Source: Pterobdella sp. o SKG-2022 (lineage: Eukaryota; Annelida; Clitellata; Hirudinida; Piscicolidae). Taken from it: a DNA stretch of 64,000 nt. Positions 1-12,300 of this stretch are shown piece by piece (within the stretch, counting starts at the first letter, position 1; the number at the start of each line of letters is the position of its first letter). The stretch lies in assembly GCA_964035795.1 (NCBI GenBank), contig OZ038321.1, positions 8,077,446 through 8,141,445 of the forward strand, read 5' to 3'. The translations under genes were made by a program, and so were the position numbers. The notes below the pieces were generated by a model, which saw only the letters and a list, made by a program, of their open reading frames with translations, searched no databases and was not told the DNA's origin.

Positions 1-1839
1 ATAAGATATGACCCAGACTTAATTAAAAATTGATTTATAAATATACAACAATGAAATATTGTTAATACTTGGGCTCCTATATTTTTAAGGAATGTCTTGT
101 GGTATGTGGAGACGAGTGCTTGGCTGTTAATTTGACTGAAACTTTGTGTATATCTTGAATGTCTTCATGATGTAATACTTTATGGATAAAATTTTCATGG
201 CAGCAACATATGGTTTGAATACCAATGAGAAGTTGCAAGATGAAATATTTAGAAACTCAAATCAATTGTAGATGTTTGAATAATCTTGAAAAAGACATTA
301 AAAGCTTTTTTCCAATAAAATATAAAGCTCCAAAGCCGAGAGTTAAGACACAACTTTTTTGCTTTAATAATGCAAAGTTTATTCTTTATTGAGAAAGATT
401 GAAAAATTTGTTTATATTCATTTACTTTTTCATATATTTTTTCCAAACTTTCTATTTCCTTTAACCCTTCGAAAAAATTTGATTTTTATATTATTTTATC
501 ATTCATCCTGGATTCTTTTATTTAATCTTTTTTTAAAAAATTAACTTCTTTTCAGCTTGAATAGTTCTCAATCTTAATCAAAAAATGCTTTAAAAGCCAT
601 GAAGTACTGCCCCCATGTATTATTCACAGGCCAACCTTGATACCAATACCAATGGTATTCTGTGTATAAACACATAAAACTTAATTAGACCCAACCATTG
701 CAAACTTTTCCATTATAGTTAATTGACTAAAAAAACAATTATTCAAAACTAATAGAAACTTGTACAGAGATAAAAGGCAACCCCCATGAAAGCCTTGATG
801 AATGCGAGGGATGCAATATCATCACATATTTCAAAACCATTGCGCTGCATTAGAATCATTTACATAATTGTCAATTTTAATCACAAAGCATTTATTCAAC
901 GTGGTCCTGGAAGACGCATGTGAAATGGCTGCAAACAATTTCTTTTAATCACAGCTACATGAGCGTCAAGTACCAAGTAAATCTTCATTTAAAACTTCAG
1001 CAGGAATTACTGGCAAGCTCAGTGCAAAATTTAATGCTTTTTTGAAGAATCGAAGATGTATCTTGAGGTGAAGAATGACCGTGGTTTGATGAAGTTCAGT
1101 TTAAAATTGAAAATAATTGATTGAATAAATGCAGACTTTGGTGAGAATGATTTATATAAATGAATTTAAATATTCAACTCTTTGAATTATTTATATACAT
1201 TCTTCTCTAAGTAATGAAGCTAATTATAATCTTCAATATAAAATATAGACTTTTCTAAGAATTGAGCTTTTTGAAAAACTTTCCAGAAATCATTATTAAA
1301 TAAATAAGCATAGCATGTGATAAGCTTGAGAATTATTGCTTTTCTGTGAAGAAAAATCTTCCAGGTTTCGCCAAGACTTTTATCGAAAGTTTATTTTAAG
1401 ATGAAATAAAAAAAAATTTGTGCGAAACATAAAAACATTATGCTGTTAATAAAGAGGCTTCACAAATTTCAATTTAAGTAAATAATGTTATTTGGGTTTT
1501 AGCTTGAAAGTAATTATAAAAAATTTTGAAAGCTTTGGATTACTTTCACGCTGTGTAATTCAAAAAATTGAAACTAATTTTTGAAAAAAAAATTCCATTT
1601 GAAAACTTTCATGTATTGAATAACATCGAAGAAAGAATTTATGGAAAATCTGATAGAAATTATAAATAAACCTGCAAAATCGAAAAGTAAAACAAAATAT
1701 ATGAAACATTTATGAGAATAAAACGCAGATAAATTAATTTTATTATGTAAATAAATCAATTAAATGACAATCCCGTATAGAAACACCACAGAATTCAAGA
1801 TTCATTCAACAAAACTCATTAAATCAACATATCCCCGTC

Positions 1840-1842
<3 letters not shown>
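1..1842. other. Gene-free, AT-rich
   Basis: No gene supported. A 33-codon minus-strand open stretch at 749-850 (MQRNGFEICDDIASLAFIKA) has protein-like composition and could be an exon of a gene lying to the left, but it has no clear splice sites. Confidence 0.5.

Positions 1843-1922
<80 letters not shown>
1843..1922 (+). repeat. (CA)n microsatellite
   Basis: About 80 bp of near-perfect CA, followed by CTCACAG. Confidence 0.95.
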
Positions 1923-1927
<5 letters not shown>

Positions 1928-2159
1928 GTGGGTTGGAGGTGTTCCAGTAAATGGGTGCAAGTCTGGGCTTGTGGCAGACCACCATGGGTAGCAAAAGAAA
2001 CAGTGTGAACAACATCACCACTTTGCAGTCACATTCCTTGGCATCTCTGCTTATTGGTGTTTCTTTTTAAAAATAATGATGGTGATGATGATGATAGTAA
2101 TCAAAAAAAATTATTAAAAATTAATTTTTCAAAAATTTCACGTCAAAACAGGGGATTTC

Positions 2160-2328
2160 ATACAAAAACTTCTCAACATGAGGATTCTTTCAAAAACACT
2201 TATTCAAGAATTAGCTATAAGTTACGACAACCAAAACATAATTTTTAGCCTTTTCAATTATCAAAAACTTTAGCTAATTTTTGAATAAAAGTGTTTTTTA
2301 AATTCCTCATGTTGTGAAGGAGTTATAT
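2160..2328. repeat. Imperfect hairpin, MITE-like
   Basis: Left arm with CAACATGAGGATT, AAAAACACTTATTCAA and AATTAGCTA; right arm is the complement (TAGCTAATTTTTGAAT, AAGTGTTTTT, AATTCCTCATGTTG). Arms about 55 bp, loop about 40 bp. Different sequence from the 9.8-kb family. No second copy seen in this window. Confidence 0.6.
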
Positions 2329-5300
2329 GGAATTAAATATTTGAAAAAGAACATACGATACCTCAAAAACTATAAACTGAAAAAAAATGATTCATATAAT
2401 TCATTATCGTTGTTACTTTTATATTTGTTATTATTTCTATGTTTAATTTTCATAACCATCACCACTATCAACATTATATAGATAATAACTTTACCTCAAG
2501 ACGGTAATGAGTCGGTGAATAATATGAATAATAAGAACAATAATCAAAGCCCGATAGAAGTTTATGCAAAGATATGTAGGGTTAAAGTGTCAATACAATC
2601 GTACGGGGTCGAAGGTTTCAGGATATATGGGTTATAATGGTTTAATGGCAAGAGTAGATGCAGGATAGTACTATTAGTTGGTGTTTCTTATATTTTATAT
2701 GATAAGTTGTTTTTGCGCTTCAATTAGTTTTGTATCAATGTCAGTGTCGCAATGCTTTTCAATTTTATATATATATATATATTTGCTATTGTTTTTTTTT
2801 AATGTAATGTTATGCGGTATGTATAAAGCGCTTTTTCTTATAATTAAAACTGGATTGTATTTTTATTGTTATTATTAAGATTATTGTTATTATTTTTAGT
2901 TTTCATTGTTTATATTACGAGTGTTTCCATTTTCTAAAATTATTTTTTTTAAACATTATCATTCCTCACAAAAAGCTATTCAATATATATGAAATGTATC
3001 AGTCCCAGTATTTTGTTCACCCATCCCTAATATTTGATTGCACTCATAAACTCTCGAATAAAAAATTAATATATTTCTTTTAATTATTTAATTAGCCCAG
3101 AATTGATTGAACAAATGACGTTATCATCAGCATCATTATGTATAGTTTATTGGCTTAATCCCTAGTTCAAACACCACACAGCATAGACGCAGCCAAGTGT
3201 TTCTGATACAGCAAAACCAGAGTCACGTGTTTGAAATTTACGAAGTTGACTGAGAATTTGCGGATTATAATAAATAAAAAGCTTCCTGGAACTTTAAACT
3301 TCAAACAACTGGCGTTATGGTTGTTTTTTTCTAAAAAGATTACTGTTACTTTTGAGAAGCAATATAAGTATTAGTTGAACTTTAGATAGTTTTTAACAAC
3401 AATTTATTATATTACTGTGATTACACATAGCAAGCTTTTCGTTATTATAGTTTTCTTCTTAATTGGGTAACTAGACATCATTTAGAAGTATTTTATAGCA
3501 ACTACTGTAACCAACATGTCTTATTTTGAAAATTCATATACATATATATGTATCTTATATGAATTCAAAAGTAATAGTGATAATAATGCATTAAATTGTT
3601 ACAATGGTAGATACTATGATGTTTCTTAAAAGCCAACAGATACAAACCAGAGAGGCAGCAATCTCTGTGGCAATCACAGATAAGATGAACATAAAACAAG
3701 GCTTTCCAGTACTTATTTGTATAAAATCCTTGTTTTATTAGGGCAGGTTTTCTCTAATGTTTCCTTCTACAACTGGTTTTACAAATCAATCTTGTTGTAC
3801 GAAGTTTTTTTTTCAAGCAAGTCATTCAATGATTCGACAGTTTCACGTTTGCTATAGTGATTCAAAACAAGATGATTTACTTTGATGATGGCAGTTGTTT
3901 TTACATAGAAGATCCAGGGAATAATGTTTTAATGCTAATCTATACAGAGTTTTAACTTTTGAACATCTGTTTTGAACGCTTAAATTCAACTGATTCGTCA
4001 ACATTCAAATAGTTTCAAATGCTTCATACGTAACAATCGGCACCCAAAACAATGGCAACGGCAGACAACCTCAAAGCCACACACTGCCTAATTAACTTTT
4101 GTTCTCGGTTATATACTGGCCTACCTCTTCTACACACTTATAAGTGCTCTTGTATGGGTATACTCGCTAATGTGTTTGTTCATATATATGACCATCGCTG
4201 TTACAACACATAATCCTTCTATATTTTCAATATATAATCCTTACACATGTTACACTACTATCTTCATATTATTAATTCATACATATATTTTTACTTATAT
4301 GTACAGAGCAATATTGATATATGTGTGTTTATACATTTGCAGAGCAAAGTAATAAGAATTTATTTGCATTACACATTGGTGAAGAAAAATCAAGATTTAC
4401 GACGTCGAATACCTTTAGAATACTATTATTTCTAACGCTATATAAACTAAGGAGGTTTTAAAATATCTGATGATGCTGTTTTGAACGCTTGACATCAAAG
4501 CCATGTTTAAATGATTTATTGGCAATATAATAATTTTTTAACATTGCCTAGTGTTTGATTACATGAGTCAAAACATCTCTTGTGCCTGCGATTCAAAATA
4601 AATGCGATTGAGTTACAGTGCAGAAGCATATAAGTATTATGTGAATTTCTTGGAAGTGACTGCTTGAATGTCATTGTTATACCATCTTAATCTCACATTG
4701 CTAGTTTGGTCCTTAATATTTCCACTATTATAATCTCATCATTATTATCGTCAGTCATAATTATTTTTAGTAATATCAGTTTAATCACTTTTTTTGTTAT
4801 TATTCTTGTTATTATTTTTACTCTTATTACTTTAGTCCTTATTATTGATATTGTTATTAGTGTCATTATTATCAAATAAGTTTAATTGTACAGATGTCTG
4901 TTTAGCATTTGAAACATCAAAATTTCTAAAATACAGGCTCATGTAGTTAGGAGCTTTAATTAATTTCCACTGCCAACTTATGTGTTTTTTTGCATTTTAA
5001 TTGTTTGTTTCGATTGAAACAAAAAAGCAAAACCTTTTATTATTACTATTATTATTATTATTCTTATCATTATTTGACTACTACTGTCATTAGTTTTTGA
5101 AAATCAATTTTCCTCAAACAGTTTATATTGAAAGTTTCTGAAAAGCTTGGTAAGAAAGATTAAACAAGAAAGATTGTAGCCTCTTAAAAGGGCTCCAGAC
5201 AACGCCTTAAAAGCCACATGTGTGGATGAAATATTTAAGGAATGCTGAGGTGATGTGACTAAAGTGAACTTCATGTACTTGTGACATTGTTTAAGCATTC

Positions 5301-6052
5301 AATTGATATTTCAATTCGAAACATACCCTTCAAAAATATCATTATTAAATTTGAGGCATTGAATTATTTGATGAAGAGGCCGCTGAGATGTGTGTTAGAA
5401 TATAATGATTGAGCTATTGTTGTAATTGTTAACTTATTGTTAGTTCATAACTGTGTCATTCACCTTTATAAATGTTTTATGATAAGACCGTGATTATGGT
5501 AACTCGAGAAATTTTAAAATGAAATGAGCAGAAATGCTTAAAACTGCAAGGATCATAAAGTCGACCTTACATAAGGTGCATTAGAAGTGACTGGGTTAAG
5601 GATTATTTAGGTTCATGAGAATGTTTGGAGACTTTGACTTCAATAATTATGAGGTTATTTCAAGCAAAATTAATTCAAGTACATTACTTCTTATTGTTGG
5701 TTGAGGGAGTTATTAAGCTAAAAATTACTCTTGAATAAAAATAGATGCGTTTATTAATATATAATTTTTATTTCATGCAATTGTTTCTGGCTTTTCTATC
5801 TCATTAAAATGATATGTTCTTGTGTCGAAAATTATGTGTATTGTAAAGCGAGGTATTAAGCTGTTGTGGGGATTTGCCAAAAACAGTAACAGATGCAAGA
5901 GTTAAAAAAATCACTTCAAATGTATATTTTATTAAAGAAGTACGAAGTCTCTAGTTAACGATGCAGTATTTTCCCTTTTGACAAAAAGCTTCGTAATTCT
6001 GAGAACTTTATAATATATAGTATTGAAAAGCTAACATTAATTTAATTAACAA

Positions 6053-6143
6053 AACGAAGCTTTTGGCATGTCGAACTAACAATATCAAGTGAAATATTAG
6101 TTTGTATACTTCACTTGATAATGTTAGTTCGACTTACCAAAGA
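6053..6143. mobile_element. Short hairpin related to the MITE core, copy B
   Basis: Inverted arms GTCGAACTAACA.TATCAAGTG (6070-6091) and its complement (6111-6134), about 20 bp loop. The AAGCTTTTGGCATG outer part and the TATCAAGTG inner part resemble the inner third of copies A and C, so this may be a diverged or internally derived member. Confidence 0.5.
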
Positions 6144-9117
6144 TTTTTGTTGTTCAGTTAATAAAAGTGATTGATTTGAATTTTCTACTAAGGGTGAATC
6201 AGTGTTTAGAAGTTGGTATTGAGAAATGTTGAGTTTGTTACTTTGGCTTAATAAATTCAAGTTGTAAGAGAGTAAGGGAAGACTGAAAAGTTTAATGCAA
6301 GCATATAAACTCTATAAATGTGTCTGAGCTATGCATATATGATTTAGTAATATTTATACATTATCATTATTTAAATGGTTATCTGTAAGTCCTCTGGCTT
6401 AATTGTCTCTATAAAACTCAGTCTGCTTTGTATTAGTATATGAACTCACAAGAACAATCAATGAGATGGAGAAGTGTGTTTTTATTGGTTTACACCCAAT
6501 ACTGCATCATTGATAATAGTGTTGAAATATTTGTGATACAAAATCATAGACAACTGGAGCATTTGAGAAATTTATGTCTTATCAGTAAACTTCCTGTGAT
6601 AAGGATATTTCATTTAAGATTGGAGTGATGAGGTGCCTGATATAAGAGGATTATTCACCAAGGTCTATAAAAGTTTAAAACTGCAGTTTATTTATGTGAG
6701 AAATGCATGAGTTTTCTTGGAAGGATATATATGTGCATTCATCAAAACATTTATCAAAAATTTTATCTTTTCAAGAAACCAACTAAAATATATATGTTGT
6801 TTGGAAAAGAAAATTATAAAGATAATTTTTGATTTGTTGAACCTTGCCATAAAGCATCAGTAACTACATACATGAGTATAGTGTTAATAAAAGATTCAGA
6901 TAGCGGATGCCGTTAAAATGTAAGAATCCACTTTAAAAGTATTTAAAAGTGAATTCAAAAGATAGAAGTTAAATTATGTATTCCTATCGATAGAAAAAAC
7001 AAATTTTAAGTCTCACGCTTTTCCTTTGCTTCCAACATTGTCTATATCTTTGTTGATCGTGTGATTCCAATAAAATGTCTCTTCATAGCATATATATGCA
7101 ATAGCAAGTCATTTTATTTTTATCTTAGGCATTGTTTTCCCTTATCTCTAAGCTTTCTACGACCAGAGGAGTTTGATAGTATATTTTTGATTATGTTTTG
7201 ACATTGGGTTCAAAATCTCTTGCTTTTTTTCTGAAAACGCCGTCGAGTTTATTTTCTTACACCCGATTCAATCGTGGATGTTGTAACCTCACTCTTGTTT
7301 GTGTGGTTTATTATTCTAAAGGCCGTTTGCTGGCTTGTTTTCAACACTTTAAAGGTATCTCAACTTATAAGTGGTTTTCAGTTCATTATATTTTGGTCAT
7401 CTAACTTATTTATTCTCTTTCAGTATAATTTATTCCCTCGAAGAATAAACTTGAATTTTCAAATAAATTTATAAATTTATTTTCACTGAAAGTTTATACA
7501 AATAACTGGATATTATTGAGGGTGTTAAAACTTTTAATACTTTTTTCAAAAAATTAAATTTTCACGATTTCCGTTGTAATCACGAATGCACTAACCAGCT
7601 CAAATTCCTGCTTTAAGTAAACTTTGCAAAGCCACATTTCCACTTATTTATATACAGATTATTCATCAATATTTGCACACACCAATGTGTTTGTAATATA
7701 TACTAGGTATAAACCTGGAATACTTATATGGGCTGATGGCTTTAAATGTGAATTTAATGGTTTCAAGTCAGTGTGGGAATTTCATTTTAAACGATTTAAA
7801 TTTTGTCAACTTGTAAATTAGCATGATGTATTTGAAATAAATTTATGTTGAAAGTTCTCATAATTATAAAAACTGTGTTTGATAATTGAATGCTCACATG
7901 GGGTGCGTGCATGCCCCGTATCATCTCGTGAGACCACCCAATCTCGCTTACTCATGCTTTATATTAAATTATTACAATGTTTCAAAGCTGATATTTTTAA
8001 AAAATCAACTTTTTGCATAACTGATGATAGCTGCAAAGAGCAGTCCCCTCTCAATAAAGTTTGATTATATAAATAATGTTTGAAGGTCGACTTATTGGAA
8101 TGAATGATTTGTAGTTAGCTTGAAAGGCTTTATTAAAAACATTTGAAAACATGCTCCGATGAGTATTTGAGACAAATCACGGTCTAAAGATCTGGTAATA
8201 TCCGTAAATACTGCACTCAAAATTACGCTGTACAAAAGGTGCAAAAATATAAAATACCTCATCATTAGTGAGAAGGGGTCGTTCGATAAAAAGTATAAAA
8301 CTCCTTTAAAAAGCTTAACGAATGAATACTCCATCTAAATATCAACATTCATAATGATTATAATGAAGAGATGAAACGAAGAAGAGATAAAACAAGAAAG
8401 ATACAATGGAGATAAGGAATACAATGGAAAAAATTTATGACATATAAGTTATTTAAATCTGAACGCTACTTTTAAAAACGCCAGACAACCAAATCTCTCA
8501 ATTATAAATACTATCAAACAATCTTTCAAACTGATTGATTATATCTCAGTTAGTTTAGTGCCCATTGAAACAATGATTTGAAGCTGTATTTAATTGGTGT
8601 CTTATGATTTCAATGATTCTTATAAAAAATTAATGCTATATTACATAGGAATACTTTAAAAGAAGCCACTAAAGAATACTTAAAGATAACCATCATTAAA
8701 AAATATATAATCACTAAGGTATCGGATTCACAATCATGAAAGAAGCAATATGAACGAAGTCTCCTTTGAACATTTGAAAGACTTCAAGGATAAGTATTTG
8801 CATGATGAAAGGCCAATAACAATGGTTCACGCTCAAACGGTGGATGATGAAGGAATGGGCGAGTAAAAGACAAATGGATGGTTGGATGGGTGAATGGATA
8901 CAAGTATGAATAGACGGATTGAGACGTAAAGGCACATGAAGAACTGTGAATCTTAACTCATTTATAACAGATTAAGAATAAAAAAATTATTGCCATAGTG
9001 AATTAACTGAATTTCAATGATAGAACAGGATCATAAACAATAACAAAGGAATATGAGGCATAGACCCTAGCGATAATAAAACCATCCACAATCTGCGACA
9101 CCACACAACATCACACC

Positions 9118-9326
9118 TCAAGACTGCATCTCAAGCACAAACAACATGGGAGAGGGGATGATGCTCAAAGCTGCAGTGATTGATTGCTTTTTGACTGACC
9201 TCGTAGTCTTCAGCTTCTTGAAGCCGTTGATGATGGAAGATTTAAGACCCACTGGGGCGCTCAGACGACTTCCCTTGTTTGGTATCAGAGTGTGTATCAA
9301 TACTGCATCTTCTAAGACGGTCTTTG
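9118..9326 (-). CDS. Possible terminal exon of the RIN-like gene
   Basis: Open from an acceptor CTCTCAG|CAAAG to a TGA at 9118-9120, in the phase left by the preceding exon (A + CA). It encodes TKTVLEDAVLIHTLIPNKG and a basic region FKKLKTTRSVKKQS, ending MLFVLEMQS. It has higher GC than its surroundings. It does not clearly resemble the rest of an RA domain, so it may instead be a different gene, or RA exons may be missing between it and 10,687. Confidence 0.35.
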
Positions 9327-12300
9327 CTGAGAGGTAATGGTCACATGAATATTAATGAGTTTAATACGGTGTGTGATGTGATCCCTCACAAGATTATCGT
9401 GAGTTTACAAAAATGGTATCAAAGTAAGAATGATATTTTAAAGAGGGATTTTACTAATAATTAAAAACAAAAATACCAAACTTTTTGAATATTAACAAAA
9501 ACGATTGAAAAATGATGAAAAAAAAAATAGCAACAAGAACACCGTCGATATGCTCAAGAACTATAAAAACAATAGGGACTGACGCTCAAATGAGTGGCTG
9601 AGACAGCACTGCACACACTTTGACACTCCCCTCGCATGCTTCACTGCTCTCTCTGTCCATTTGAATGAGGTGTGTACATCAATCAATTATTATAGATGTG
9701 ATGTGTTTGTTAAGATTGAGATGAATCTGCATCGTAACAACTGTTTTCGTGTTTGAGTGATTTTGACAAACATTATTTATAATAATAAACCATTTTGATG
9801 AAGTACAATAGCCTGAATCAAAAAGTAAGGCCAACAAACACAAAGTATTTATTAAAAAGAAGACACGAAGCTTTTCCTAAGACTAGCATTCATTATCAAG
9901 GGATATTATCGCTAGTCTCAAGAAAAGCTTCGTGTCTTCGTTTTAAAAAATACTTTTTGTTTGTTGACCTTACTAATAAATCATTTCAATAAATAAAAAA
10001 ATGGAAAAAATAACAAAAATGAAACAAAAAACATCGAAATTAAGAATTTTAGTTTACAAGAAGGTAGATCCACTGCAGACCACTGCAGCTGCCTCAGCAA
10101 ACCTATGATGGTTTCTCTGGTAAAGAGCCTACAATCAATGCACTTTTTGATTTTACCAAAAAAAAAGTGCCAACTGCTATTAAGTAAGGGAAACCGGTAT
10201 ACATCGAGTTAACAAACAAATAGAAGCCTGGCTAGCAAACAGGATCTGCAAGTGTACGCCTGAAACAGACTGTGGCTGCATGCAGAGCATAACACGATTG
10301 TGATCCATAACTAATTTGAGCAGCTTAATGAGAACTAAAACAACAAGGCCAAATTACGCTGGCTTGTAAAAGGGGGAGTGGCAGACATTGTAAATAAAAA
10401 TTGTTTAACAAGATGAAATGGCCGAACATACGATTTAAATGCATAGACCTCTAGCTGAACCTCGCACTAACTTCTGAAAGCAATGGATGCAAGACCAAAG
10501 CTCCAAGATGTTTTAAACTTGCTCACTATTGCTAATAAAGACTTAGGCTAGTTACTCGAAAACAACATAAGAAAATCTACCGCACGGTGAGACTCAGTGT
10601 ATTAATAAAATATAACCTATTTATACTGTTATATCGGATTCAGTTGAGTATTTACAAACATTGAAAACAACAACAATAACACTAACTGATATCAAGCACG
10701 TTAGTCTTGGTGTTAAAAGGCACGATGACTTCTCCGAGACTGAACTGAACTTTGACACTAGCGTCAGTCAACTTATCCATCAAAAAATCCAGTCCTTTTG
10801 TATGTACCTTTGTGCTATCCATAGCATTATTATTATTGATCTTGTTTATGCTGTTATTGTCACTCTTATTAGCCTCCTTGTTATAACTGTTCTCTTCGCA
10901 TGTATACTTATCGTTGATATCAGTGGTAGGAGTAGCAGAATTATTCTCATTGTTATCAGCTTGAAAATTTGTTTCAGTATTGCATCTAGATGCATGGTTC
11001 CTCCTTAGAATATTATCAGATGACTCAGCAAACCTGCATCCAAAACTCCATACATTATACATGGTGTGGAGGGCTGATGATAGTATGAACAAGCTATAGA
11101 AACAATTGTCACTATCAACATTATTATCATTGTTATCACAGACGATTTTCTCGTTATTATCTTCAGTTTGCTTCTTATTCAACTTGGAATCATTATCAGG
11201 AACATGAAGATCATCCTCAAGACCACACATCTGCTTATTGATCAGAGCAACAAGCAGCTCAGCTTGGATGCATGCCTCTGTCCCTGAATGCAGCAATGCC
11301 ATGCTTACACACGTCACTGTGCCTGCGTCGGTTGTGTGTTGAGGTAGGTAGAATATAGAGATAAATAGGCTATTGAAATCTTTTTATATAGACAAATGAT
11401 GAAATAAATGATATATGATACAAGTGCAGTGAGGACGGAAGTTCATTCACATTGATAACCCACCTATAATGATTTGGTGCTTTGCAATGATTCCTTTGCG
11501 AAGCATCTGTTATGGATATTTGTGTCAATATCATTGCTTTTGTTATCTTAGGTACATGCTATGCTAGATTTTAATTAATTGATGAGTATTTATGTCAATA
11601 AGTGTAAAAACAGAAGCAAAAATATTATATCATCATGAAAATTATTGCCGTAACCACAATCACTGCCACTACAACAGCACTACTACTATGTACGACCACT
11701 AACACAAATATTAATATCATCAAAAGAACCTACAAGCAACAGTACCATCACTATCATCATCCCAGCAAACACCATCACTATCATCATCAGAACAACACCA
11801 CCCCTACCCTTATAAGACTATCTCCACCATCACAACCCCCCCAACCTCGTTCACAAGCAGGTCTAGGGAAGCGGACAATTGTTGCAACTTTATATTGACT
11901 CCTTGATTCATCCATCCCGACATGTCAACCTTCAAGTTGTGTCATTATAACCATGAGCATTTCATCGATCAATTGAATCTTGATAATAATAAATAATAAA
12001 CTAACAGTAATAATAGAATTCCAATATAAATTAATTAATAACAGTGATAACACCACTGGCATCATATATTATCCATATAAAATTATATTCTTGTATGTGA
12101 TCCAGCAACAGTGAACACAAGTCGACTGAACCTTATAATACAGATAGATTCTTAAGATGAAAATTGATTAAAGTTGTTGCAAAAAACTATATGAATGAAT
12201 GGCTGTTCATGGGTGGCAAAGATTATTATTAGAGTATGTATAAGCCCGTTTCAATGCTAAATAATAAAGAGTAGTAATGAGAGTGAAAGAATGAGCTAAT

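Larger units (their letters stand above)
1987..9117. other. Gene-free, AT-rich, two hairpin repeats
   Basis: Apart from the hairpins at 2160-2328 and 6053-6143, I see short ATT runs (for example 5040-5075) and no coding region, RNA gene or transposon signature. This stretch is the 3' side of the RIN-like gene. Confidence 0.5.

Noticed and set aside
1930..1986. Possible exon after the first (CA)n tract (VGGVPVNGCKSGLVADHH), with CACAG before it and GTAGCA after it
   Set aside because: Resembles the RSPH4 arrangement, but no neighbouring exons or known domain were found, so I do not call it.
11635..11898. Plus-strand 87-codon frame rich in Thr and His
   Set aside because: Arises from CAT/ACC-type simple sequence; no domain, and it lies in the RIN-like gene on the other strand.
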